64,000 nucleotides of DNA, taken from contig CM046847.1 in assembly GCA_025618425.1 (NCBI GenBank), positions 7,243,033-7,307,032 on the forward strand, written 5' to 3'. Origin of the DNA: Heliocidaris tuberculata (lineage: Eukaryota; Echinodermata; Echinoidea; Camarodonta; Echinometridae). The translations under genes and the position numbers were made by a program. Below the pieces are notes generated by a model, which was not told where the DNA came from, did not search any database, and worked only from the letters and a program-made list of their open reading frames with translations. Positions 50,601 through 62,367 of this stretch are shown piece by piece. The stretch's first letter is position 1; each line of letters opens with the position of its first letter.

Positions 50601-53600
50601 GAAATGATAAGGGAAAAGCAGTCGATTATAAAATAGTTTATTGCTGGGATTGATAGGTACAGAAGGAATTAAATTATTTTTATTTGGGAGTGAGGAAGCG
50701 AGGGCAGAGAAGGGATACATGTACATGTATATTATACACAAAATACAAGGTTAAAAAAAAAAAATGTACATACAGTCTATGAATTGGGCATGCTTGTTTT
50801 AGTGCCTTTTCAGAGTTGGAAATCTATTTGAGGTTGAATGATATGGAGACAATATTTGAAAGCCTACAAGCTGTACTCCAAGAGAAAAGAATTTTCTCCA
50901 CCATGGGCTACAGTCTAGTAGCACTTGTATATAACACTTTGAAATCATTTATCCTACCATGATGCTTCTCACCATACCGTGGATTGTTTTACAAGTGGAC
51001 ACATCATTTTGACTTACAATTTTACATGGACATTGTGTCTTTCCATTTTTAAAGCTCTTTTCATGCTGAGTTTTGTAGTCTATGTACTGTACCATAGCTG
51101 TAATAATGAATAGGGCATTTACGGTGTCCCACCTGGGAATTCCTTGCTTCCACCTCACTGAGTTATGTCCCATGGACTTGTACTTGAATGAGTGAAAATG
51201 AACCATTTAAACTGTGTGGCCCTCCAGGCAGAACAAAGCGTCAAGGATCGAATGACCACTTGATTTCAGCCTCCAATGAAACGCGACCACTCCGGCCATG
51301 CTTCAGTTTCATCGGTCAACTCCTGCAAAGCCCCTCGCTGCAGTAATTCATTTATTACGTGACTTTGCTGTGGAAATCGTAATTTATTAAACTCAGTTGG
51401 TCATCCATTTGTGTTTGCCTCCTTGCCAATAATGAGTACTTACCCACGTTGGCAGCTTTCCTTTGTCAATGACAGGTATTGATTGTACCTGGGATAGATG
51501 AAAATGACCTAGCTTGGACACAGTGGATGAATGATCAAATGATCGGCATAGAGTTTCAGTCCTGACTTGTGAGCAACAGGAAATGAGATTTGTAATTCCT
51601 CAACTTCTTGTCAAGCCTCAAGAAAGATATTATTTCTTTTTTATATATAAAAGAACTGACAAAGGTTCAGTGACCTTCACAGCATTCACAAAGCACATCA
51701 TTTAATATGTTCATGATTGCTAAACACATCCATGCAGATGTAAATAGGATGTGATGTTCTTTGTATACGGTATCCAGGACTTTCACATGTGAAAATAAAG
51801 ACCTGTGATTAGAATTCCACAGTGGCAGTTTGTTTCTAATGAGTGAGAAAATTAGATTTTTAAAAATTCAGCTGAAAGCGACTAGTTAAAGTGACCATCA
51901 TGTAGTACAGTCATTTGTGTGCATTTATTTGATTCATTATATTCAGGATATAAAAGAAGGATAAAGTAATGAATATCCCCCCTCTCAAAAGTGTGCCCCG
52001 AAAAATGCACTTTAATACATATACACATAAATAGAATAGACAACCAGTCTTGTTTTATCAAAAGATGATTCCATTCTATATACTTGGTTGTCTTTCATGA
52101 ACTGATGTGAATTCATATACCATATTCACAGTATAATTCTCCCCATGTTTGGTCTGAATAGGTTATGCACATCTGGTACAAACATCAAGCTTTGCATACT
52201 CGATCCTGTCAATTAGAAGGAATCGTGATGTATCACATACATTAACTTTGAACATTGGCACTGTCAGAGATGTTCCATCATAATTATTATCTGACCTCTC
52301 TTTATTTTTTTGTCTTTGACTGTTTTTGAAATAGTTTCTTGATTAAAAAGACACGGAACAGGAAAGAAATCAAATGAAAAATTAAACATACCAACATGTA
52401 TACATGGTAATTAATCATGACAAAATGTTATTATTTGCAAAATATTGAAAGGACACCAAATTTGTCATCAGCATCATCTATATAATGCATGTTTTCATCA
52501 TATATTGGAAATTTGAGAAGGCACACATTTTTCAGAGCAGGGTTACTTGTATTCATGTGCTTTATCTTGCCCTCAGGAGAGCTTTGTCAGTGGGAATGAC
52601 TTTGAATGTTGTATGCATTCCTTAATCACCTGCATGTGTTTCTTGAATGTTCAAATGAATTGCAGCTCAAGTTGCTCGAGTCTCTGCATAATTTCAATCT
52701 TCAAATTACCATCCTTTTTTCCCTCTTTGTGCACTGTGTAGACTATGAATTATTGAATACTCAACTATCCTGCAATAAGCTTTTATTCTAAATAATCACT
52801 AAAATAGTCCCTTTTTTACAGAGCTGACTTAGATGTAATATGCATCTTTCTTGCCTCAGTTCTAAATCCATATTCCTTTGTTGACGAAAACACGACTATT
52901 GAAATTCCCATTTTGTAAACTCCAGTGAACACTACATATAGACTAACAGATTTCCACATTCTTTTGTAATCTAAATGCACATCTTGGTCTCCAATCGTTG
53001 TGTCTACCTAGTTGTAAGCACACAAGTCTTCTCTACAGTATATTGCATGTGATTCTAATAAACATGTGGGCCATGCACGTGGGCACAACTTCAACATCTA
53101 CCTTAGACAGTAGAGGCTTTCTAGGAGATAACGTCAAGGTATCCTGAGACTTATCAGAGGCCTCATGTTGATAAATGTGATAAAGTATGTCATATATCAG
53201 AAAATGGGCAATCATAGATGGGACCTAAGGTTGTGAGTCATCTGCCTAAATGGCAATTATTTCCAAAGCACCCCTCCCCTCCTCTGCCAATATCTCACTC
53301 TGGAACAATAAGAGAGTTGTGTCGTCAGCATTCCTGTTGTCAGATGAAAATTTTCTATTGCTTCATCAAACTGTATTTCTCTCTCAAAAGCTTTATCTTG
53401 ACAATCATATCTGTATCTCTTTTCTCTTTAATTTGCTACTTTATTCATGACTCTTTATTATTTTTCTGTTCTTTATTTCTTCTTGTTGTTTCATCTTCTT
53501 CCATTGTTTGACTGATTTGAAGAAGATGACTGTAGCACCCATTTGTTTTTACCCGGGGCTAAATAGGGTGTGTAATTATCTGACATGCATGAAGCAACTG

Positions 53601-55260
53601 ACCGAAGCCAAGTTGTGAAATACGTAGGGCACTTTCTGAAAGATGAGAAGCATCGCCCCTGTCCAGTTCGCACTCTACCTTCCCGGGGTGTGAGAACGAT
53701 GACATTTATTCTTCAGTGTTCTTTATGATAGGGGATCTGCCTTTAATTTGTTTACTACCTGCACGTTGCTGCAATAATGTTGTCTTATAGGTCAGGGTAT
53801 GCGCCTGTCACACCCTGCGCCTTATTTCTGCAAATTGGGGCACCCGCTTTATTAATGGACCTGATAGCTCTTGTGGGGAGCCATCTGAAAGGAAGGAGCT
53901 CAACTGTAGATTATATATGTATTTAGGGCAGGCAGATGGTTTGTTAAAATTAGAACAAATTCGACAGGTACAGAGAGGGAGAGATCGAGATCTGTTATGC
54001 TCTGTGCTAATTGTTCAGTTAGGCTCCTGATGGGATAGAATGAGAGATAAAGTAGGTCAACTGTTGGCTTTAGAGCGGAGCATATGACGTTTAATGCTCA
54101 AGGTCTGGCAAGTTAACATGTCAGGGCATGTTGAGATGAGATCTAGGAGGAAGGGGGGCCACTTACAGGCAACCAGAAATGCTAGCTGTCTGACCGAAGC
54201 TGACCAATACTGTTGCATGCATTCCAGTGAAATATACTGAATTAATTCTTGCTGCATTATATAGTTCTCTACCCCTAGCAGCTTAAAGATATTCTATTCT
54301 GAGAGTTGCCAATATCATTCAAAGATGTATAACCCAATGATCTCTTAAATCATGGGGACATCCTGTAGAATATCTACTGACGATGTGAATTTTTTTTTTT
54401 AATGCAAAATAAGTGTATGCAACCTACAATAAAGGATATTAAAGTTGCTTACAGAATAATGCCCAACATACTCGAAGAGGGGTAATTAATAAGCAAAGGA
54501 AATACCAACTTCATTTGCAGGCGTAATTTAAGTTAAGGTTATAGTTAAGGCAAATGTTGAAATTGTGGCAAAAGAATTTGGAAAAAGTTTCTTAAAGTTT
54601 GGAAACTGGATTACAGAAGAAGCTCCAAATAGTCTAAACTGCATTTTTTTTCACTTATTTTGTTCTCTAAATCAATGCTTTTCAAAGTATTGACATATTG
54701 TCATCACTAAGTTCGACTGCTGAGATAATATTCTTGGGAGACACATTCATATGGTAAAATTATGCATCATCTTGCTTAAAATGTAGAGCAATTATGGATT
54801 TTGGGGTTAAAGCGTGGCCTATATCAACCAATCGTTCTTTAAGTTACTTACTGTCGTTGAGGTGCGGAGTGAAACTGGTTCAAGGGAAACTATTCAGTAA
54901 TTGCTTCTGCTTTTTATAGAAAGCCACAAGTCAAAATAATTGATTTACCCTGAGAGACGGCATAATAACTTCTCACTGTTCCTTTGTATCTCCTGGATGC
55001 ATTTCCAGTAAAATGTGCTAAACATTACTGCAGCAGGTGCTTGGCTTCCTTTAGTGGCTTTACTGCCATTCTGATGTCTTCAAGCACTGTCAGCCATTTT
55101 ATTTCATCTTCGATATGGCATGCTAGCAGGCTCGAAAGCAGGGCGAAAGTAGATGGGGCTATAAAACGATGCAACGTTTCATTACACTTTACTGCCCCAG
55201 CTGGACATTTTGTGCTGCCTATCTGGATGTAAAATGGGTATCTTATATTGTCTGCCGAGG

Positions 55261-55313
55261 GCCAGGAAGGCGTTAACTCTATGTAAAATGATACGAGTTA
55301 ACGCCCTTTTGGC
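55261..55313. other. Imperfect hairpin around GTTAAC
   Basis: GGCGTTAACTC (55269-55279) and its exact inverse GAGTTAACGCC (55295-55305) with a 15-base loop. Pairing extends outward to GCCA/TGGC for a 19-bp stem with three mismatches. Function unknown; it could be a structured RNA in the intron, a small foldback or a paired binding site. Confidence 0.6.
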
Positions 55314-56737
55314 TCTTAACAGATGATATTTATATCAAACTTTATTTTGCAGGGAATTTTGTAAACTTGAGATGAATCAAGTGTTGTTTTAAAGTGATAC
55401 AGTCCATAACATGATACCTAAACACTTCAAGAATGAGAAAAACAGATTCAATGAAAGAAAAAGAGTTTGTGGCCAAGGCCTTATGCTACCTCAGAAAGGC
55501 ATCTCGATAGAAAAAAAAAAGTTAAAAAATTCATGTTCTCCCTCTTTAGACATCATGCAGAGGAAAGCTTGTATTTCTGAGATTCATGACCATGCACATT
55601 GATCCCCTACTACAACCTCAAACAGTGAGTGAAACAGCCATCTCGTGTATGCACCAGCACTACGGGTTTGGGTGCAACGTGGAGTTGGCTTAGCATGAAG
55701 TTGTGAAAATCATGGGGAGTTAAAATAAATTACCATGCCGAGCAAACACGCTAATCTGTTTGGAAGGCATTAGAATTGAGTCTATTTTTAAAGGTCAGAT
55801 CCAATGTCGCATTTGGTGATGTCGTTTGATGGAATTGGAATCGTAGGGTAGGTAGGCTTCTGGTGTTTTGGTGTTAGCTCCGTGCCAGAGATTCAGCACA
55901 TTTTGGAGTCGTGCAGGAAATTTAATCCCTGCATAATGCACCTCTAATTCCAATTCCTGAAGCTCAATGTCCTTGAATCAGAATACCCTTACTCACGATC
56001 GTCATGTTTGCACCATAGCAATGCTCCAACTTCCCGGAAACTGATTTCTGGAAGATACATAGTACAAATAGAAATTCCCAAGGAATTCCTGATATTAATA
56101 TTCTACATTGCAGATGGTATTTTTCTTACTTTCTTTGCACAATAATTATGCAGCAATATTCTAGCAAAAAATCCTTTGCCCAAAGTAGCACATGCTAATG
56201 CTGTATAGGCGACATATTGGTACAAAGGACCTTTTCGATGGGATGGTTGTGCTGGAATATTTGCTGGACTTTTCAGGGACACCTTCTAGTGTATGTGCTA
56301 ATGCGAAGGATGTAGACATTATTAAAAATCTTGTTTGAGGTAGAAAATGTATCTCCTGAGATTGGCCATGTGTAAAATGAACTTGTGTCAGAGGTGATAT
56401 GCAATCAGATTGCAGTGCTCATTTGTTATCCCACAATGAATGGCACTAAGTAAGCTCTGCTCTCCACGCACCTGCACACAATGATTTCTTGTTGTTACCC
56501 TTAATGGCACCACAGGTGAACGAGGGAAGGGGAGGAAGTTCACCCCTCGTTAACAAGGTAACCTCAAATTGCTGTTCTTACAAATTGGCAAATTTACCTT
56601 TAAGGCAGAACTGAGAATTTTAGTGGCTGTCACGAAATAGCCATGTTCCCATAGGTCACACTTCAGCCAACAAGAGGTGATAATAGTATGCTTGTGATGG
56701 ATGCAGCTTAGAGCAGTGTTTTTTGTAAATGGATAGC

Positions 56738-56846
56738 AGAGAGAGAGAGAGAGTAAAGGAAAGGGAGTGGGAGAAATAGAATGGTGTGAATGACATTGGT
56801 TAAAAGGAAAGAAAGGAGGAGGGAAAGAGAGAGAGAGAGAGATAGA
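56738..56846. repeat. GA-rich tracts
   Basis: Two GA dinucleotide runs (about 56738-56753 and 56825-56846) with purine-rich sequence between. Confidence 0.9.
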
Positions 56847-58359
56847 GAATGCACCCATGTTCATCTTTTCATGGAAACTCTAAATAATTCTCTCATCCCT
56901 AATGTCAATGGGAAGTCATCCTGTGGGTGAAAATGTGTAGGAATCTGACATGTGGTACTTGGGTTTTACCTTTGAAGGAGGAGCAATGACATGAGGCATT
57001 TATGAGGCGCAATGTTGTATTTGAGCCAGGGGCATGCATCGCTTCTCTCTCAATTATCTTCAGCGTTTGGCACGTAGCCTGTCAGAACCACAAGCAACTC
57101 TGCCAACCATAATGTAACATTTCAGTGATTCTCTTCATCTTCTTTTGCCTTCTGCTGCAGTGCTGCTTGTGAGCAATCTCACCCTGCATTAGGTCGTTTC
57201 CTCCCTTGACTCGCTAATCCTGCAGTCCCGTGTGTGAGTCCCTTGTCAAAAGAACCTAGGAATTTTGTCTGGTAAAAAATGGGTCTGTATCTTCCATCCC
57301 ACAGGATCTAATTCCCTTTCAGAAATGTAGTAATATGTGAGAGAAGCATTGTGCAGTATAGCCTATAGGTTTGAATGCTCTTTTGTCTGTAAATCCGTGA
57401 CACACAGTATTATGCTTGCCTGCATAGTTAGTAATGAATCATGCAGGCCTACACAGTTTGTATGATACAAACAGTGTTAACTACAGAGAACCTGGCTCGA
57501 GTTCTCTGCATCCTTACATGTAGAATGTCATCATTCTTTCATTTTACTTTCTATGATTTTGCTCAATTCTTTTTGAAGGATATAATTCGAAACCAGACTT
57601 GTATCATAAGTCTTTGCATTCATGATCAAATCAACAGATAAATTCTGTTATCATTGTAGACAGATAGGATTAATGACAACTCTTGCACATTTATCAGGTC
57701 TCTAGGCCTATGCAACAGATCAGAGTTCTTTTTGAAAGGAATCATAAGCCACAGGTCTTGAACCTGTTCCATGTGAAACTGATAATGCCATAATAGGTCC
57801 AAATCAAATACCGTCAAGTTCGTCATAGCTAGGCCTTATCCACATACCCACACCCACACACACATGTGCTGCACCCTGTACGGTGACGAAAACAGGAAGA
57901 AGACCCGCATAATTTCTGGAATTGTTTTCTACCAGTTTTGAAATTCCATCACATTCTCAAGGTTGGTAACCCTTGGTATAGACATGACATGAAAGCAAAA
58001 TTTTCTCTGCTTTTTTGTAAATTTCTGATCCATAGCACCCTGCCTCCCCCAATTTACTTGTATGTTTTGCAGTTATGGAATAGTTTGAAGATTAGGTAGC
58101 TTCTCCTTCTCCCTTCTATACTCAATTCAAGCAAGTCAGATTTTTAGTTTTGAGAATGGTGTAACCCCTCTGTTACACTGATTCCCCCACTGATTCTACC
58201 CCAACAATGCCAGAACATAATTTTGAACTGAACACCTCTAGATATGACTTGGCAGCCACATTCAATGTAATAGCCTAGATTTGTCTAATTTCCTGTTTAT
58301 TGCCATGTGAGCAAGAAAGAAGCGAGTATAAGAAGGCAGAAATGAATGGGAAAAGAGTG

Positions 58360-58470
58360 AAAGAGAGAGAAATAGATATTGCAAAAGCAAGAGAAATAGA
58401 CTGAGTAAGAGAGAGGAGGAGGAGGAGGAGAGAGAGAGAGAATTAGAGAGGGAGAGAAAAAGAAAGAATG
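58360..58470. repeat. GA / GGA-rich tract
   Basis: GAGAGA and GAGGAGGAGG runs; almost pure purine on the + strand. Confidence 0.9.
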
Positions 58471-59492
58471 AGCGAACCCATATAGCAGTTAAAGGCAGGA
58501 TAGAAATAAATTTGTGGTTTCGCATTTGCTCATCCTAATCCAACTGATGATTGATATGTCTAAAACAATGGGAATAGGGATTTATGCCTTGAAAAATACA
58601 CGCTATTCTGAAATCTATACCTAATCGTTATGCATATAGTATCTTCCCTGAGAGGTAATTTTTTAAAAATAATGCAGATGTCAGTTTGACTGTCATTTAC
58701 TCACATATAAAATCTTTATTCAGTAAAAGCAGACTATATCATAGAATGTTGGAAGTATGCTGAGTCATTATAAAATGCAATTCATGTGCACATTCAGCCT
58801 ATTTCATATTGTCAGTGTCATGAGATTTTAGCAAGCAAATGGGAGAGGAAGGATAGCATCTTTTTTTTAAGAGCACTTTCCGAGTACTATCAGCATCAAT
58901 ATGTCTACGGAGATATTTACAAAGGTAATAAAGCAAAGAATAAAGTACGTGTTAGCTCTTCTTGAAATGAAACAAGAATGTTCCTTCTGCACTCATACTT
59001 TGTTCATCAGGGCATGAGCACATGATTCCACCGAGCTAATACTCATTCATCATCGTCTGGGCCCCCACCGCCTCATTTCTTGTTTGGCAAAGGTGCATGA
59101 CCTGCTAATGTTTCAAACACATGGACAACATTGGCTGTTGAACATGACAAGTAAACAAGAGGGAGGGGTGGAATGGGAGAGTGATGGGGAGCATGCTCTA
59201 GATATCCTTACAGAGAGACAACACCAAAGTAAAGAGGAAAACTAATGAGCCTTTCTCTCTCTCATTATAGCCCCCTCGTTCAGACTAGCAAAACTCTGTG
59301 TGTAGCTGTACAAAAACCGTAGGCCTACAGCTATATGTTAAGTGATCAATTTTCTCCCCTGTGAACTTTGTATGATGAATCGTTGTATTGCAAAACGAAG
59401 GTTTAACCATTGTTTCGAACGAAAACTATATAAAGAATCAGGGCTACTTCCATTGTGAATGTCACATCTTACAAAAGCCATGTAACAGGGCA

Positions 59493-59533
59493 GGGCTTAC
59501 TGTTCAAGGGCTTACTGTTCAAGGGCTTGCTGG
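59493..59533 (+). repeat. 15-bp tandem repeat
   Basis: GGGCTTACTGTTCAA at 59493 and 59508, then GGGCTTGCTGG at 59523. Confidence 0.9.
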
Positions 59534-59633
59534 TATAATGACCGACCAGCAGTGCTCATGATGTAAGATGATGCTAAACATAGTGGAAGCTTAGCCCCCC
59601 CCCCCCCCAAACTAGTTTCTTTGTATAGTATTA

Positions 59634-60042
59634 AGGCCACCGCACACCTTACGATCGGTCTGTGATCCGATTTCAGAAGAAAATCATTTGACAAATCATT
59701 TAAAAATGAAAAATATTTTTGATGGAGGGTCTGAATAGTCATACAGATAGTAAAATCGATAATACAGCCTTTGCCGAGTTTTCTAATCGATGGAATGGCC
59801 AAATCGGCTCCGAGTCCTAGTGACGTCACAAAAATTTTACGACTGCCTACGATTTGAAACAAATTTTGGCCTTATTCCCTGTAGAAAGCTGACATCTCAC
59901 CCAAACCCTATGTTTAGTATCAATTTTACTTTTCAGAACCTGAATAGGATAGATTTCATTTGTTAAAATGCCAATATTTAATGCCATAGTGATTTATTTC
60001 ACAAATTGGATTGCAGACCGATCGTAAGGTGTGCGGTGGCCT
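59634..60042. mobile_element. PIF/Harbinger-like MITE
   Basis: 409 bp with perfect 29-bp inverted ends (AGGCCACCGCACACCTTACG... and its complement at 60014-60042), flanked by TTA at 59631-59633 and at 60043-60045. A 3-bp TWA target duplication is the mark of PIF/Harbinger transposition. The interior has no transposase; it includes one TGACGTCA palindrome at 59821-59828. The end symmetry is intact, which suggests a fairly young copy. Confidence 0.87.
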
Positions 60043-60740
60043 TTATATTCCTGGTGTGTATGCCTTTTGGTAGACGATGATTCTTTACATGATGTTTCTA
60101 TATACAAGTTTTGTATCGAGTTCCCCTCATGTGAATGTACCCCACATGCAGGAAATTTTGGGTGATAGATGTGGTCTGTCGATGCACTGACTGGCCAAGT
60201 GTGATACATTACCCCCAACCTGAACTGTCCTCTTAATTTCAGGCCCATTAGTTCATTAGCGTTGAGCCGCGGTAAATGTTTAGTGTTCCTTCATGGTACA
60301 GGTTAATTTGCTTCCTCCTCAATCATTAGAGGAAGTACGAAGAGTTTGAATGGGCCATTGTAAATCATCTGTGTAATTTTTTGTTTCCATACACGTGTCC
60401 TTAGGGTTTCCATTTGTTGTTTTTGGTTTTTGTACAGGGTTAAAAACTATATTCATAATTCATGTAAATTAGTGTATGTCCTCTCTTATAATTGAAGTAT
60501 AAAAGGGTTGTCCATTTTTCCTCCAAGGATAATATTTTGGGTATTATACTTCTTTTTGTGCGTGAATGGTGAACATTTAATAAGACTGTAAAACAAGGAA
60601 TGTTTACAACATAAAACTTTCACGAATTGTAAACAACAGCCATTAACACATCAAGAAACTTTCGCATTTGGGTTCATTGATTTTTTAGCATGAAACTTTC
60701 ACAAATCTGAAGTTCTGAAACACTCATGAATTTGCGATCA

Positions 60741-61247
60741 TTAAAGATAAAGTTGAGTTCTGGTGGTGTTTCATCAAGTGTCTTGTCAGTGATTTTTACC
60801 AACAAATTTGCTCTCAGCCAATCAGATGCAAGGATTTTAGTAGCTTATAACAGTTATTGCAACTTGACATTGATGACAAATTTTATGAAACAGGGCCCTG
60901 GTCATGATATTGAATTGTAAAAGAAACTGTCTCAAAGCAATGGGGAAAGGTTGATTATATAGCATATGCTGCAAGGTTTTGGAATCACCAAAATGATAAG
61001 AAATTGACTCAATCCTGCTGAGATTCACACGCACTGCACACAGAAGTGTATGTATATGGTACTACACACAAATGTTCGGCCCGAACATTTCAGCTGTTTC
61101 TTGTCATATTTTGAATGTAAGGACATTTGAAGAGCAATCCCTTTCAGGGGACATATCTACTGTGCTAATCTTCCAAACTAACATAATAAGAATGAGAAAG
61201 CTCACAAATTATTTCTTACCTTTCCCAGAACTCAAGCTTCCCTTTAA
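60741..61247 (+). mobile_element. TTAA-bounded MITE-like family, copy 3, with nested insertion
   Basis: Begins TTAAAGATAAAGTTGAG and ends CTTCCCTTTAA, as the copies at 19313-19703 and 37430-37814 do. The inner sequence (for example TTTTGGAATCACCAAA, CGAACATTTCAGCTG and AAGCTCACAAATTA) aligns throughout with copy 1. A second element of about 142 bp (60760-60901) sits inside it, directly after GTTCTGG; copy 1 has the same site uninterrupted. Without the insertion the element is about 365 bp. It has no coding capacity and is presumed non-autonomous. Confidence 0.85.
60760..60901 (-). mobile_element. CCAGGG-type foldback MITE nested in TTAA element
   Basis: Reverse-complement copy of the element at 1222-1365: shared stretches include the complements of TTTCATGAAAC, TATAAGCTACTGAAATCC and CTTGCATCTGATTGGCTGAG. 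Ends are imperfect inverted repeats (CTGGTGGTGTTTCATCAAG / GAAACAGGGCCCTGG). The flanks TTCTGG|...|CTGGTCATG against the empty site TTCTGGTCATG in the paralogous host copy suggest a target duplication of up to 4 bp (CTGG), although the element's own end is also CTGG, so the exact length is uncertain. Confidence 0.82.
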
Positions 61248-61672
61248 ATGTACGTGAAAGTTTCTGGTATTACAGTACACTCAGACATTCTGTAATCCTT
61301 TATGACATTGTATCACACTTAAACATTTTCATGCACATATCATGTTATGTTATCAGTTTCTTATTACACCACACTCTTGTCTTATTTCACATTTATACCA
61401 CAACTTCAAGTACAAAACTTCCAATAAGGAAAAAGAATTTGAACCTAATTTCAGTTACTGAGTTTTGGAAGATGTTGAAATCGAATTCCACTAATTGAAA
61501 GTGGATGTAACTTGAAGAGGTTCACGAGACTGCACTCAGTATGATGTGAATCATTTAGTGAAAATGTATCAAAAACACACAATTTATTAAAAAACTTTGT
61601 GTTGCTCTTTTTTTTGTATTCCAAGCTATCTTACTAATTATCTGCCTTCTCTTTTTTCTTTCTTTCTTTCAG

Positions 61673-61732
61673 GAAAGTTTGGAATACCTCAGTCATCCAC
61701 CGACGACCGAACAGACAAAGCCAGAATCCAAG
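61673..61732 (+). CDS. FAM53: FAM53 gene, short downstream coding exon
   Basis: A 60-bp open segment of 20 codons (begins ESLEYLSHPP, ends KPESK) between a textbook acceptor (CT-rich tract tctttctttctttcag) and a strong donor (AAG|gtaaat). It starts and ends at phase 0, exactly what the donor at 16450/16451 requires, so the joined protein reads ...DLFKMRE-ESLEYL.... In vertebrates the FAM53 family continues past the LDxxKM motif with a short acidic/serine tail, and this exon would hold the start of such a tail, although I do not recognise the residues themselves. Its codons look less AT-rich than the flanks. No stop codon is present, so at least one more exon follows. The main doubt is the 45.2-kb intron: an unannotated exon could lie between. 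Confidence 0.62.
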
Positions 61733-62367
61733 GTAAATCACATGCTCCCACTAGAGAATTCAGTGCAATCTGAGAGATTGGTATCATTTATTTGGTAGTA
61801 TTCACTTAGTTTCCTGATTTTTTTTTCTTTTTTTACTTTGCACCCAATATCAGAGATTAGTTTTTGGAATAGTGGGAATAGGCATTACAGCAATTATGAT
61901 AGAGAGCACAATAGGTGCGGAAGGAAATAAAGAGAGGGACTTTGTGCAAAGAAAGCTTTCACATGGGAGAGCAATCAAACAAATATGGCACTCAATCAAG
62001 CCGCCAGCCTCAAATTGCTGTTGTATGAAAAATCATTAGCTATCTAGCTTTCATGCTAATGGTCCTCGGTCTCCAGAAGGAGAAAGAGACTGATATTCCT
62101 TACCCTCAAAGAGGAAAATTTGTATGAAGAAATGTTGCTGTAGGATCAGCATAAAGTGAAAGGGGATTGCAGACGGCATGCACATGTTGTATAAATGAAC
62201 GTCGTATAAACTAGTGCTATAATATCTCGGTTGTTTTATTTTCCGTTTAACCGGGGCTAAAACTGGATGGTTTTTGGTTGAACGCACTCACACCTGTGCG
62301 AGATTATAACAACTGGGTGATCCAACATGATTTTGAACACATGGGACACAGGCATAACAAAGAGAGA

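Larger units (their letters stand above)
16451..61672 (+). other. FAM53: FAM53 intron, 45.2 kb
   Basis: Begins GTAGGT and ends TTTCAG, joining two phase-0 exons. It is AT-rich with no supported exon or gene on either strand. Most of the mobile elements and arrays listed separately lie here, so the intron's size is at least partly due to insertions. Stretches without a listed feature (for example 24800-27500, 27600-31380, 38000-46500, 51000-55200) contain only short chance open frames, poly-A/T and scattered short palindromes; I see nothing else nameable in them. Whether it holds enhancers cannot be judged from one sequence. Confidence 0.6.
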
